24,964 nt of DNA, from contig JBBQNJ010000074.1 of the NCBI GenBank assembly GCA_038329845.1, positions 1-24,964 on the forward strand. Reading direction: 5' to 3'. The stretch is from JBBQNJ01 sp038329845. GTDB taxonomy: Bacteria; Planctomycetota; Phycisphaerae; Tepidisphaerales; Tepidisphaeraceae. The notes under the pieces were generated by a model. It ran no database searches, was not told the DNA's origin, and was given only the letters and a program-made list of their open reading frames with translations. The translations under genes and the position numbers were made by a program. Below are positions 15,150 to 22,312 of this stretch, piece after piece (the stretch's first letter is position 1; each line of letters starts with the position of its first letter).

Positions 15150-17516
15150 ATGCCGCAGGAGGAAAACGCGATCGTCATCACTGGCGCGGGCCTGATATCC
15201 CCGCTGGGTCTGTCGCGTCAGGCGACGTGGGAGGCGGTGCTGCAAGGCCGATGTGGAATCGGTCGGCTGTCGGCGGTCGAAAGCGTGTTGCCCCCCGGTG
15301 CCGATGGCGGGCAGGCGCCCGATCTTCCATCGGATGAGAGTTCCGATCAGCCGCGCGAAGTGCGATACCTCCGTCGGACGATCCACCAGGCGCTGGATGA
15401 CGCGGGGGGCTTGGATTGCTTTCCATATCCGCCGGATCGTCGTGGTGTATTGCTGGGCACCACCCTGCACGGGATGCGGGCGGCGGGTGAGTTTCTTCGG
15501 CACGATGATCCGGCCAGGCTCGATCGGTTTCTTGCCAACGCCACGCTCGCCCGCGCCCTCGAGGGCTTGGCGATCAAGGGCTTTTGCGCCACCACGTGTT
15601 CGGCATGTTCATCGAGCCTCGGCGCCATCGCCTTGGGAATCTCGATGCTGCGTGCCGGGGAACTCGATGTGGTGGTAGCGGGGGGATACGACACGATCAG
15701 CGAATACGTTTACGGCGGATTCAACAGCCTTCGGCTGGTGTCGCCGGGTCCGGTGCGCCCGTTCACGCGCGGCCGGCAGGGGATGAAGCTGGCCGAGGGG
15801 TATGGCATCGTGGTACTCGAGCGCCGCGACGATGCCCTGCGGCGCGGAGCAGCCCCGATCGCGCGGATTCTCGGCTATGGCGAATCCGCCGATGCCCACC
15901 ATCTGACCCAGCCGCATCCGCGGGGCGAAGGCGCCGCCCGCGCGATCCGCGCAGCGCTGGAAGATGCGAAGCTCTCCGCCGCCGACATCGGCATGGTCGC
16001 GGCACATGGCACCGGAACGCCCGACAACGACGTGGCCGAGGCTCGCGCGCTGGCCGGTGTTTTTGGCGATACCCTGCCCGCGATTCCCGTGGTCGCGTTC
16101 AAGAGCCACCTCGGGCACACCCTCGGCGGCGCCGGCGCTGTCGAGTTGATTCTCTCGACGATGGCGCTGCGAGATCAGTGCGTTCCGGGATGCGCCAACG
16201 TCGCGGCCGAGAATCTGGAGTTTCCCGACCTGACGGTGAGCTGCGGCGCGGGCAAGCCCGCCCGTCTCGATGCCGTCCTCAATACCTCCCTGGGCTTCGG
16301 CGGGGCCAATACCTGCGTGGTGCTCGCTCCGGCACTGCCGACGGCGGCGGCGCCCGAAGCCCCGGCGGCGCGGGCGGCCTTGGCAGCGCGGCTCGATCGG
16401 TCGGATCGCCGCGAGGTCCTGATCAGCGGCGTGGGAGTGATCCTCCCCAGCGCGATCGGCAACGAGGCGTTTATCGCGCGGCTGGGCGCGGCACCGGGCC
16501 TTGAGCGCGATCCGGGTCCGATCCCCGACGAGCAGTTCCTCCACTTGCTCAACGCCCGGCGGGTTCGGCGCATGAGCGAGTATGTGAAAATGACGCTGGC
16601 GGCCACGGCGGTCGCCTGCACCGATGCCGGGATCGACGATTTGCCGGCTTTCGCCGAAAGCTGCGCCGCGATCCTGGGCAGCACCCACGGGTCGGCCAAC
16701 TACAGCGATGCCTATTACCGCCAGATCGTCCAAGAGGGGATCGCCGCGGCCAATCCGCTGTTGTTCGCCGAGGCCGTGCCCAACGCCGGTGCCGCCCATC
16801 TGAGCTTGATGTTGTCGCTCAAGCGGGCCTGCCAGACGATCATTGGATCGCGCACCGCCGGGCTCGAGGCCCTGCGCCTAGCGGCGCTGCGCATCGCTAC
16901 CGGCGAATGGGATCGCGCCATCGTCAGCGCCGCCGAGGAGCATCACGTGTCGGTCAATGCCGGGTACAAGCAATGCGGACTCTACGCCGGTGTCGGAGGC
17001 GGTCGTCCCTTCGGCGATCCCGGCGGATTCCTTAGCGGGGCCGGAGCGGTGTCGCTGATCCTCGAGAGCCGTCGCAGCCTCGAACAACGCCGAGCGGGGC
17101 GCATCCGCGGCCGGATCGGCACCTGTGCCGGCGGACGCGACGGCGACTCAGGCCGGGCCATGTCGCGGACCCTCGATCGCGTGCTTCGACAACTGGATCA
17201 TCCAACGCATCTTCTCGGCTCGGCCAACGGCACTTGGATCGACGCGCTGGAACTCGCCGCGGCAAGCCGGTTGAACTCCCCGACGATCCTATCAAGCCTG
17301 TACGGGTATTTTCCCGAGCTTTTTGCCGCCGGCCCGCTGGCGGGGATCGCCGCGGTCCTGTTGACGCATCGGCTGCCCGCCCTGTGGAGCGACGGCACCA
17401 CGGGCCGCGATGGCGTTACGCTGGCACCCCAGCCGGCGGCGGCGTCGCGGGCGTCGGTGCTGTGCAGCGACTACACCGGCGTGATCGCCGCCGTCAGCGT
17501 CCAAGCCGAGCCATGA
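15150..17516 (+). CDS. Fused beta-ketoacyl-ACP synthase and chain-length-factor-like dead ketosynthase
   Basis: This 788-residue protein holds two ketosynthase folds. The first (about 8-400) has the complete triad: C153 in SACSSS, H286 in AAHGTGTPDND and H323 in KSHLGHTLGGAGAVE. The second (about 417-780) keeps the fold (GLEALRLAALRIATGEWDRAIVSAAEE, GGFLSGAGAVSLIL) but by alignment has Arg568 for Cys, Asn693 for the first His and Tyr720 for the second. It should therefore be a chain-length-factor-like partner. Type II polyketide and aryl-polyene systems use separate KS and CLF subunits; here they form one chain. Start: ATG 15150 has GGAGGAA 6 nt upstream, better than ATG 15111. It would extend chains on the upstream ACP-DH. 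No ketoreductase is adjacent. Confidence 0.9.
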   Translation: MPQEENAIVITGAGLISPLGLSRQATWEAVLQGRCGIGRLSAVESVLPPGADGGQAPDLPSDESSDQPREVRYLRRTIHQALDDAGGLDCFPYPPDRRGVLLGTTLHGMRAAGEFLRHDDPARLDRFLANATLARALEGLAIKGFCATTCSACSSSLGAIALGISMLRAGELDVVVAGGYDTISEYVYGGFNSLRLVSPGPVRPFTRGRQGMKLAEGYGIVVLERRDDALRRGAAPIARILGYGESADAHHLTQPHPRGEGAARAIRAALEDAKLSAADIGMVAAHGTGTPDNDVAEARALAGVFGDTLPAIPVVAFKSHLGHTLGGAGAVELILSTMALRDQCVPGCANVAAENLEFPDLTVSCGAGKPARLDAVLNTSLGFGGANTCVVLAPALPTAAAPEAPAARAALAARLDRSDRREVLISGVGVILPSAIGNEAFIARLGAAPGLERDPGPIPDEQFLHLLNARRVRRMSEYVKMTLAATAVACTDAGIDDLPAFAESCAAILGSTHGSANYSDAYYRQIVQEGIAAANPLLFAEAVPNAGAAHLSLMLSLKRACQTIIGSRTAGLEALRLAALRIATGEWDRAIVSAAEEHHVSVNAGYKQCGLYAGVGGGRPFGDPGGFLSGAGAVSLILESRRSLEQRRAGRIRGRIGTCAGGRDGDSGRAMSRTLDRVLRQLDHPTHLLGSANGTWIDALELAAASRLNSPTILSSLYGYFPELFAAGPLAGIAAVLLTHRLPALWSDGTTGRDGVTLAPQPAAASRASVLCSDYTGVIAAVSVQAEP

Positions 17517-17626
17517 TCCCGAACCGAGCCTGTACAAAAAAACGATCATCCGTTCAATTTTTCCGGCCCTGCCCGGTGAATCTTTGCGGAACCAGCGCCC
17601 GAGACTAGGATTCGAGCGCTAAGAAG

Positions 17627-18436
17627 ATGATTGTCTTTGCCTGTCATGTCTGCCAGACCCCCTTGAGCGCCGATGAGTCCCAGGCGGCCAAGTTGGTGCG
17701 CTGCCCCACCTGCATGACCACCCTGCGAGTTCCCGGCGAGGGTCATGGCGGCGCCGGGCAAAGTGGGAAGGCCCAACCGCCAGCGGGGCCTATGCCCGCT
17801 CCCGCAGGCGCCCACACACCCTCGCCCGGCAGACCGTTCGGCCCGAGTTCCGGCGGCAAGCGCTACGGATTCAATTGCGGATACTGTTCGTCTCGCCTGG
17901 AAGCCACCGACGCGATGGGAGGCCAGGAAGGCCAATGCCCCACCTGCGGCAACAACATTACGATCCCGATCCTCGACCGTTACGGGCGGCTGATCGACCC
18001 GAAAACGCGCCAGATCATCAAGCAAGATCCCCATCCCGTCCACGCCTACGCCGCCGCCGGCGACCGCGCGCCAAAACTCATCCACCGCCCCGACGGCGCG
18101 GCGTCGATCCAATGCCCGCGATGCAGCGCCATCAGCCCGGTCTCGGCCAACAACTGCGCCGCCTGTGGGATGCCGTTCACCATGGAAGGCACCACCGTCG
18201 AGACCGCTGGAACCAGCAACGGATTCTGCGTCGCCTCCCTGGTCCTGGGGATCATCGGCCTGCCGGCGTTCTGCACAATTATTACCCCGCTATTGGCGAT
18301 CGTGTTCGGAATCCTGGGACTCAACCAAGTGGGCAAAGGCACCGCCCAGGGCGGCGGCCGCGGCATGGCGATCGCCGGCATCATCTGCGGACTCGTCGGT
18401 GCCTTCATGGCCGCAATGTTCATCCTCAGGGGATAG
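17627..18436 (+). CDS. Zinc-ribbon membrane protein with DUF4190-like C-terminus
   Basis: This 269-residue protein has three Cys4 zinc-ribbon candidates: CHVC...CPTC at residues 6-29, CGYC...CPTC at about 84-106, and CPRC...CAAC at about 164-182. A Pro/Gly-rich linker separates the first two. The C-terminal 70 residues contain two transmembrane segments (VASLVLGIIGLPAFCTIITPLLAIVFGILG split by a turn, then GMAIAGIICGLVGAFMAAMFIL), as in DUF4190-type proteins. The ribbons probably face the cytoplasm. Function unknown. TTGCGG-N16-TAGGAT (17584-17611) is a plausible promoter that would give a very short leader; no separate Shine-Dalgarno is seen. It is a separate unit from the KS-CLF gene. Confidence 0.75.
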   Translation: MIVFACHVCQTPLSADESQAAKLVRCPTCMTTLRVPGEGHGGAGQSGKAQPPAGPMPAPAGAHTPSPGRPFGPSSGGKRYGFNCGYCSSRLEATDAMGGQEGQCPTCGNNITIPILDRYGRLIDPKTRQIIKQDPHPVHAYAAAGDRAPKLIHRPDGAASIQCPRCSAISPVSANNCAACGMPFTMEGTTVETAGTSNGFCVASLVLGIIGLPAFCTIITPLLAIVFGILGLNQVGKGTAQGGGRGMAIAGIICGLVGAFMAAMFILRG

Positions 18437-18459
18437 GGACATAGGGACATCCGCGCCAA

Positions 18460-18496
18460 GAGGCTCATAGCCTCATCGTCATTGAGAGTGTATACT
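18460..18496 (+). promoter_or_regulatory. Palindrome and -10 box before the toxin-antitoxin pair
   Basis: GAGGCT-CAT-AGCCTC (18460-18474) is a perfect 6-bp inverted repeat in the expected -35 region. TATACT at 18491-18496 is a good -10 box 38 nt before the antitoxin start. The layout suits autoregulation by an antitoxin-toxin complex. Inference only. Confidence 0.4.
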
Positions 18497-18533
18497 TGGC
18501 CGATGGACACTCGCCGACCTGCGCGAGGTCTCG

Positions 18534-18779
18534 ATGAGTGAAAGAACGCCCATGGGCAAGGTTCAAGAGCTATACGACACGCGCGTTCGATCCATGACAC
18601 CCATGGAACGACTTCAGTTGGCCAGGCTCATTCTGGACCGGCTGACCCACTTGGACGTGCTTCACGATGTCAGCGATGAATGGGGGGAGAATGATTTGAT
18701 TGAGCTGGCCGCCTACGCTGCGCGGCAAATCGATCCGTCCGACGGCGACCCGCCGCGCAATATCACGGTTCAGCCATGA
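18534..18779 (+). CDS. Probable antitoxin partner of a PemK/MazF toxin
   Basis: This 81-residue, mostly helical, acidic-tailed protein (MTPMERLQLARLILDRL...) overlaps the downstream toxin gene by four bases (ATGA), the standard antitoxin-first layout. No clear DNA-binding fold is visible by eye, so the assignment comes mainly from context and size. GAGG at 18525-18528 precedes ATG 18534; an internal ATG at 18552 is possible. It would neutralise the toxin and perhaps repress the operon through the palindrome at 18460. Confidence 0.6.
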   Translation: MSERTPMGKVQELYDTRVRSMTPMERLQLARLILDRLTHLDVLHDVSDEWGENDLIELAAYAARQIDPSDGDPPRNITVQP

Positions 18780-19105
18780 ACCCCGGCCAGATCGTCTGGA
18801 TCGAATTTTCCGGTGCCATTCAGACCAAGAGACGACCTGCGGTCATCCTATCGACCGCTGCCTATCACCAGACCCGGCCGTATGTCATTGTCGGCCTGGT
18901 CACCAGCCAGGTTCAGAAATCCAGCGCGCCGACCGACTTCGTCATTCAGAATTGGCAGGCGGCGGGTCTTCGCGTTCCCTCGGCATTTCGCGCGTTTATC
19001 GTTACGTTGCCCAAGAATGCCATAGTCAGCTTCATGGGAACTTTGCATCCAGTTGATTGGGATCAGGTTGTCGCACGCATCCGATTGGCGCTGGCCGTCG
19101 GTTGA
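18776..19105 (+). CDS. PemK/MazF-family toxin (mRNA endoribonuclease)
   Basis: This 109-residue protein begins with the family signature PGQIVWIEFSGAIQTKRRPAVILS, which contains the PG-x-[IV]-x-W strand, a basic RRPAVILS strand, and later VGLVTSQVQ and a helix ending at VVARIRLAL. MazF-type toxins cut mRNA at short motifs and form dimers bound by their antitoxin. Arg in the RRPA motif, which is near the active site in this family, is kept. The start overlaps the antitoxin stop. The cut site cannot be predicted. Confidence 0.78.
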   Translation: MNPGQIVWIEFSGAIQTKRRPAVILSTAAYHQTRPYVIVGLVTSQVQKSSAPTDFVIQNWQAAGLRVPSAFRAFIVTLPKNAIVSFMGTLHPVDWDQVVARIRLALAVG

Positions 19106-19114
19106 CGCCGCGAA

Positions 19115-19138
19115 CCCCGACCCCGACCCCGACCCCGA
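19115..19138. repeat. Four tandem CCCCGA hexamers
   Basis: CCCCGA is repeated four times exactly, then breaks down to CCG, in the short gap between the convergent toxin and ammonium-transporter genes. It is a microsatellite-like tract of no known role. Confidence 0.8.
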
Positions 19139-19175
19139 CCGAAATAAACCGACGCCACTCCCGCCCCTTGCTCTT

Positions 19176-20402
19176 TCACGCTTCGCGCAAGTGGTAGCTC
19201 TTGATCATCGTCTGTTGAAAATCGGGATAGGCATTGATGTCGTGCTCAGCCAAGTCAAGGCCGTCAAATTCATCGGCTTCGCTGACCCGCAGCCCGCAGG
19301 TCCGCCGAAGCAGCGCGAACAGCGCGATGCTCATCACGGCGGCGAACATTATGATCGCGGCCAGGGCGATCACATGATTGCCCAGCATTTGGATTCGGCC
19401 GAAAAAGTCGGCGGGGATTACGAAGGCCCCGGCCACCGCGCCCCAGATTCCGCCGCAGAGATGGACGGCGATCAACCCGCTGGGGTCGTCCACTTTGAAC
19501 ATCAGGTCGAGCGAAACGGTGGCCAAGGGGACGATCAGTCCGGCGGCGGCGCCGATCAGGATAATCGCCAGAGGATGGCCGCCTCCCATGGCGGTGGTTT
19601 CCGCGGCACAGCCGCTCACCGCCACCATCGCCCCGAGGATTCCGCTGAAGGTGAGCGAAACCTCTGGCTTTCCATATCGCCAGCGCCCGACCAGCAACGC
19701 GACCACTCCGCCGGCGCACGCCGCGAGCAAGGTGTTGCTGGCGACGGCGAAGGTCGCGCCGCCATGAAGCATCGCCGACCCAAGCAAATAGGGGATCCAT
19801 CCGATAAGCATGAGCATCACGCCGCTGGCCGCCAGGGGGACATTGTGGCTGGGGATGGCGTTCCCCGAGCGGTCGCGGTTGTACTTGCCCATGCGCGGCC
19901 CAACCCAGATCGCCCCGACCAAAGCGCACACGCCCGCCGGTACATGCAAAGCCATCACCCCGCCGATGTCAGTCACGCCCCACTGCCGAAGCCATCCGGC
20001 ATCGGACCATATCCAGTGTCCGGTGACGGGAAGGACCACTCCCCCCAGCAACGCCGCCGCGGCCCACAGCGGGAAGAATCGAGATCGTTCGGCCATGGCC
20101 GCGGGAACAACGTGCGTGGCCGTCAGCAGCATGACCAGGAGCATCAGCGGGGCCGCATCGTCGATGCCGGCCGGGCCGAGAAACAAACTCGAGTCGAATC
20201 CGAAAATGCCCCCCGACGGCGCCAGTTGGATCGCCGCGCCCACAAGCCAGAAGCTCAGAGCGGCGATCGAGAAATCGGCGAAGTTCCGCAGGATCGCCCC
20301 GGCCGCGAACTTGGATCGCGCCAACCCCGAGCCGTAAAGGACGCTGCCGCCCCGTACCAACAGCCCCGCCGCCGCCATCGCCAAGAGCCATTGCACATCC
20401 AT
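19176..20402 (-). CDS. amt: Divergent ammonium transporter (Amt/Rh family)
   Basis: This 408-residue, 11-helix-type membrane protein conducts ammonium across the inner membrane. The twin pore histidines are H153 (D145-IGGVMALH) and H314 (DDPSGLIAVH). D145 corresponds to the conserved Asp at the recruitment site. The C-terminus GLRVSEADEFDGLDLAEHDINAYPDF is the family's regulatory tail. Divergent points: the N-terminal PGLALFYGG-type motif reads GGSVLYGSG, and by eye the two pore-gating Phe positions are Met (around residue 91) and Tyr205. GGAG lies 8 nt before the ATG. No GlnB/GlnK gene is adjacent, unlike many amt operons. Ammonia, methylamine or sensor roles all remain possible. Confidence 0.88.
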   Translation of the reverse strand: MDVQWLLAMAAAGLLVRGGSVLYGSGLARSKFAAGAILRNFADFSIAALSFWLVGAAIQLAPSGGIFGFDSSLFLGPAGIDDAAPLMLLVMLLTATHVVPAAMAERSRFFPLWAAAALLGGVVLPVTGHWIWSDAGWLRQWGVTDIGGVMALHVPAGVCALVGAIWVGPRMGKYNRDRSGNAIPSHNVPLAASGVMLMLIGWIPYLLGSAMLHGGATFAVASNTLLAACAGGVVALLVGRWRYGKPEVSLTFSGILGAMVAVSGCAAETTAMGGGHPLAIILIGAAAGLIVPLATVSLDLMFKVDDPSGLIAVHLCGGIWGAVAGAFVIPADFFGRIQMLGNHVIALAAIIMFAAVMSIALFALLRRTCGLRVSEADEFDGLDLAEHDINAYPDFQQTMIKSYHLREA

Positions 20403-20562
20403 CCAGTTCGCTCCGAAAAACCCGTGCCAAAGTCTACGCCCGCATCGCCTGCGTCACAAACCCGGCTTGAGATCGAGTTTTCTAAACGCGACGGGACGAA
20501 GGCGCGAAGAAGAAGGGTCCCGACGGGGCACCGGCTGGCCCATGATCGATTATCTACCTTCC

Positions 20563-20650
20563 GGGAATTCATGGTTCAAGTTGGGCATCGAGCTTAAACT
20601 ATAAAATCCATAGTTTAAGTTGCCCGCAATAACTTAACCTATGGATCCCC
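20563..20650. repeat. 88-nt multi-arm palindrome between fic and amt
   Basis: Five nested arms pair in order from outside in: GGGAATTCAT with ATGGATCCCC (one mismatch, one G-U), GGTT with AACC, AAGTT with AACTT, GGGCA with TGCCC, and CTTAAACTAT with ATAGTTTAAG around the loop AAAATCC. Small bulges separate the arms. About 34 base pairs form in 88 nt. It begins 6 nt after the fic stop codon in the direction of fic transcription. It may be a terminator/3'-stabilising RNA, an operator cluster or the scar of a mobile palindrome. The rest of 20403-20562 shows no gene. Confidence 0.8.
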
Positions 20651-20655
20651 GTAGG

Positions 20656-21864
20656 CTAGCTTCTCCCCTCCACCTGTTTCGCACCGGGTTCTCCCTGCGT
20701 AGTCGGTTTGAACGCATCCACATACCGTCGGAACACATACATCCGATTACGCTGAAATCCGGTAACCTCCTGCAAAAAACCAAGTTGTGACAAAGCCGCA
20801 ATCAACGAGTTGGCAGTCGCCTTGCTAATCGTCAGCAAGTTTTGGATACCCTTGGTGTCGATAGCGGGACGGCTGTAGAGATGCCGCATGACACGATGCG
20901 CATTTTGAGCTCGCTTGCCTAGAGTCACCAGCTTCGCATCCACTTCCTGGCGCAACGCCAGCACTTTCTCGAAAACCTGCCGGCTGCTCTCGGCGGTATC
21001 GATCACGGCGTTTAGGAAGAACCGCACCCAGTGGGTCAGATCATTACCGACGCGTACCCGCGTTAGGGCATCGTAGTACGATGCGCGATGACGCTCAAAA
21101 AAGTCTGATAAATAAAGGGTCGGTTTGTGCAAAAAGCCTCGATCCATGAGATACAGAGTGATCAACAAGCGGCCGATTCGTCCGTTGCCGTCTAGAAACG
21201 GGTGGATCGTCTCGAATTGGTAATGGCTGATCGCCGCCCGGATCAGCAAAGGCACCTCGATTTGGTCGTTGTGCCAGAACTTCTCCAGGTCGCTCATCAA
21301 ATCCGCCACCAATTCCTGGGCCGGCGGGATGAACACCGCGTCACTCAGGTTCGAGCCGCCAATCCAGTTCTGGCTACGCCGAAACTCGCCGGGTGTCTTG
21401 TGTTCGCCGCGAACCTCTTGCATCAGGATTTCGTGCGCCTCGCGCAACAACCGAGTGGAGAGCGGCCGTTGCGGCAGCGCCGCGACGCAATGATTCATCG
21501 CCGCGATGTAGTTCTGCACCTCCTGCCAGTCATCCCGACGTTCGGGATCCACCTGCTCGATGTCCATTACGGCCTCATCGATACTGGTCTGCGTCCCCTC
21601 GATCCTGCTGGACTGGCTCGCCTCGCGCAGCACATGCATATGGATGAACGTATCCACGTCCGGGATGATGCGGGAATAGGCGTCGAGTTGCCCCACGCCT
21701 CGAATCGCCCGTTCCAACAGCGCATTGATGGTCGGGTCGTCCCATGTCCACCCGTGATTGACCGGCTCGGGCACGAAATACTTGTACTGAAACTGCTGCC
21801 GATGGACGCCGGCACGGAACAGCGTGAACTTCAGCGGCGCGTTGGAATTCGACGGGTGGCCCAT
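20656..21864 (-). CDS. fic: Class II Fic protein (AMP-transferase) with C-terminal winged-helix-like region
   Basis: Fic proteins usually transfer AMP from ATP to hydroxyl side chains of targets. This 402-residue protein has the catalytic motif HPFLDGNGRIGR at 221-232. An inhibitory helix motif S85-xxx-E89-G90 ([S/T]xxxE[G/N]) precedes the core, which makes it class II, self-inhibited like Shewanella SoFic. Residues 10-60 fit a Fic N-terminal domain. The C-terminus (about 330-390; TKGIQNLLTISKATANSLIAALSQLGFLQEV) looks like a winged helix. The ATG at 21864 has GGGAG 8 nt upstream; the open frame extends further only by chance. Targets are unknown; no antitoxin partner gene is seen. Confidence 0.9.
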   Translation of the reverse strand: MGHPSNSNAPLKFTLFRAGVHRQQFQYKYFVPEPVNHGWTWDDPTINALLERAIRGVGQLDAYSRIIPDVDTFIHMHVLREASQSSRIEGTQTSIDEAVMDIEQVDPERRDDWQEVQNYIAAMNHCVAALPQRPLSTRLLREAHEILMQEVRGEHKTPGEFRRSQNWIGGSNLSDAVFIPPAQELVADLMSDLEKFWHNDQIEVPLLIRAAISHYQFETIHPFLDGNGRIGRLLITLYLMDRGFLHKPTLYLSDFFERHRASYYDALTRVRVGNDLTHWVRFFLNAVIDTAESSRQVFEKVLALRQEVDAKLVTLGKRAQNAHRVMRHLYSRPAIDTKGIQNLLTISKATANSLIAALSQLGFLQEVTGFQRNRMYVFRRYVDAFKPTTQGEPGAKQVEGRS

Positions 21865-21962
21865 AGCACAATCTCCCGATCCGCCGCGTCCAGCACGGCG
21901 GCAAAAACCTTGCCGGGCCAGTATGAGCCGCTTCGCCGGCATCGCAAGGACGGCATCGCCAA

Positions 21963-22069
21963 GGCGATAATGTGTAGGGGCAACGAAAATTCTTGCGCCC
22001 GACTGGGAAGCCGAGCTTCGCCAGCGGGCCAGGGCGATAATGTGCAGGGGTAACGAAAATTCTTTCGCC
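21963..22069. repeat. Two 37-bp direct repeats, 70 bp apart
   Basis: Units at 21963-21999 and 22033-22069 differ at only three positions. Each starts GGCGATAATGTG, continues with AGGGG-AACGAAAATTCTT and ends GCC or CGCC. Partly similar sequence (CTTCGCC...) precedes each copy, hinting at a 70-bp unit. They lie between the divergent fic start and the ilvB leader, just before the candidate ilv promoter. No other gene is seen in 21865-22130. Confidence 0.8.
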
Positions 22070-22073
22070 GCAC

Positions 22074-22101
22074 TTGACTTTCCCCGGCGGCTTGACATGA
22101 T
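22074..22101 (+). promoter_or_regulatory. Candidate promoter of the ilvBN operon
   Basis: TTGACT (22074-22079) and CATGAT (22096-22101) are spaced 16 nt apart and match the housekeeping consensus in five and four of six positions. Transcription from here would begin near 22108, about 23 nt before the leader peptide ATG. A second TTGACA at 22092 lacks a suitable -10 box. Confidence 0.45.
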
Positions 22102-22130
22102 CATCGGTATTGATGCGTGAAACCCTTCCC

Positions 22131-22181
22131 ATGGCCCTTGGCGTTGGCGTACTTGTACGCGTAACTCTGCCATTGCGCTAG
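22131..22181 (+). CDS. ilvBN leader peptide (attenuation)
   Basis: A 16-codon ORF, MALGVGVLVRVTLPLR, lies upstream of ilvB with four Val and four Leu codons. Three Val codons are GTA, a codon rarely used by neighbours, and one is GTT. A stalled ribosome at 22143-22163 leaves GCGGG at 22181-22185 free. That segment can pair with CCCGC (22210-22214), helped by TCGT (22188-22191) with ACGA (22204-22207), to prevent the terminator at 22207. When Val-tRNA is plentiful the ribosome reaches the stop at 22179 and covers GCGGG, so the terminator forms. E. coli ilvBN uses an analogous Val/Leu leader. Not experimentally shown here. Confidence 0.7.
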   Translation: MALGVGVLVRVTLPLR

Positions 22182-22206
22182 CGGGAATCGTTTTCGATGA
22201 ACCACG

Positions 22207-22238
22207 AACCCCGCCGGTGCATTCGGCGGGGTTTTTTT
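22207..22238 (+). terminator. Intrinsic terminator / attenuator of ilvBN
   Basis: AACCCCGCCG (22207-22216) pairs perfectly with CGGCGGGGTT (22224-22233) around a 7-nt loop, and T residues run to 22238. It sits after the leader peptide and 75 nt before ilvB, so it must be conditional for ilvB to be expressed. Confidence 0.88.
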
Positions 22239-22312
22239 GTTGGCTCAGTTCTTCTCGACCAGCAAATCCCCCCGAAGTCGCACCGGCCCATTGCCAAAGG
22301 AGCGTTGAGCCG

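Noticed and set aside
19115..19138. Telomere-like or origin-type hexamer repeat
   Set aside because: Only four copies and no other end- or origin-like features; treated as a microsatellite.
20411..20436. Sigma-54-like TGGCACG-N4-TTTC on the minus strand before amt
   Set aside because: The -24 half is perfect, but the -12 half lacks the G, and transcription would start at the amt ATG, downstream of its ribosome-binding site.
19053..20597. 514-codon open frame on the plus strand
   Set aside because: Antisense to the ammonium transporter; extremely rich in Arg, His, Pro and Gln with no fold.
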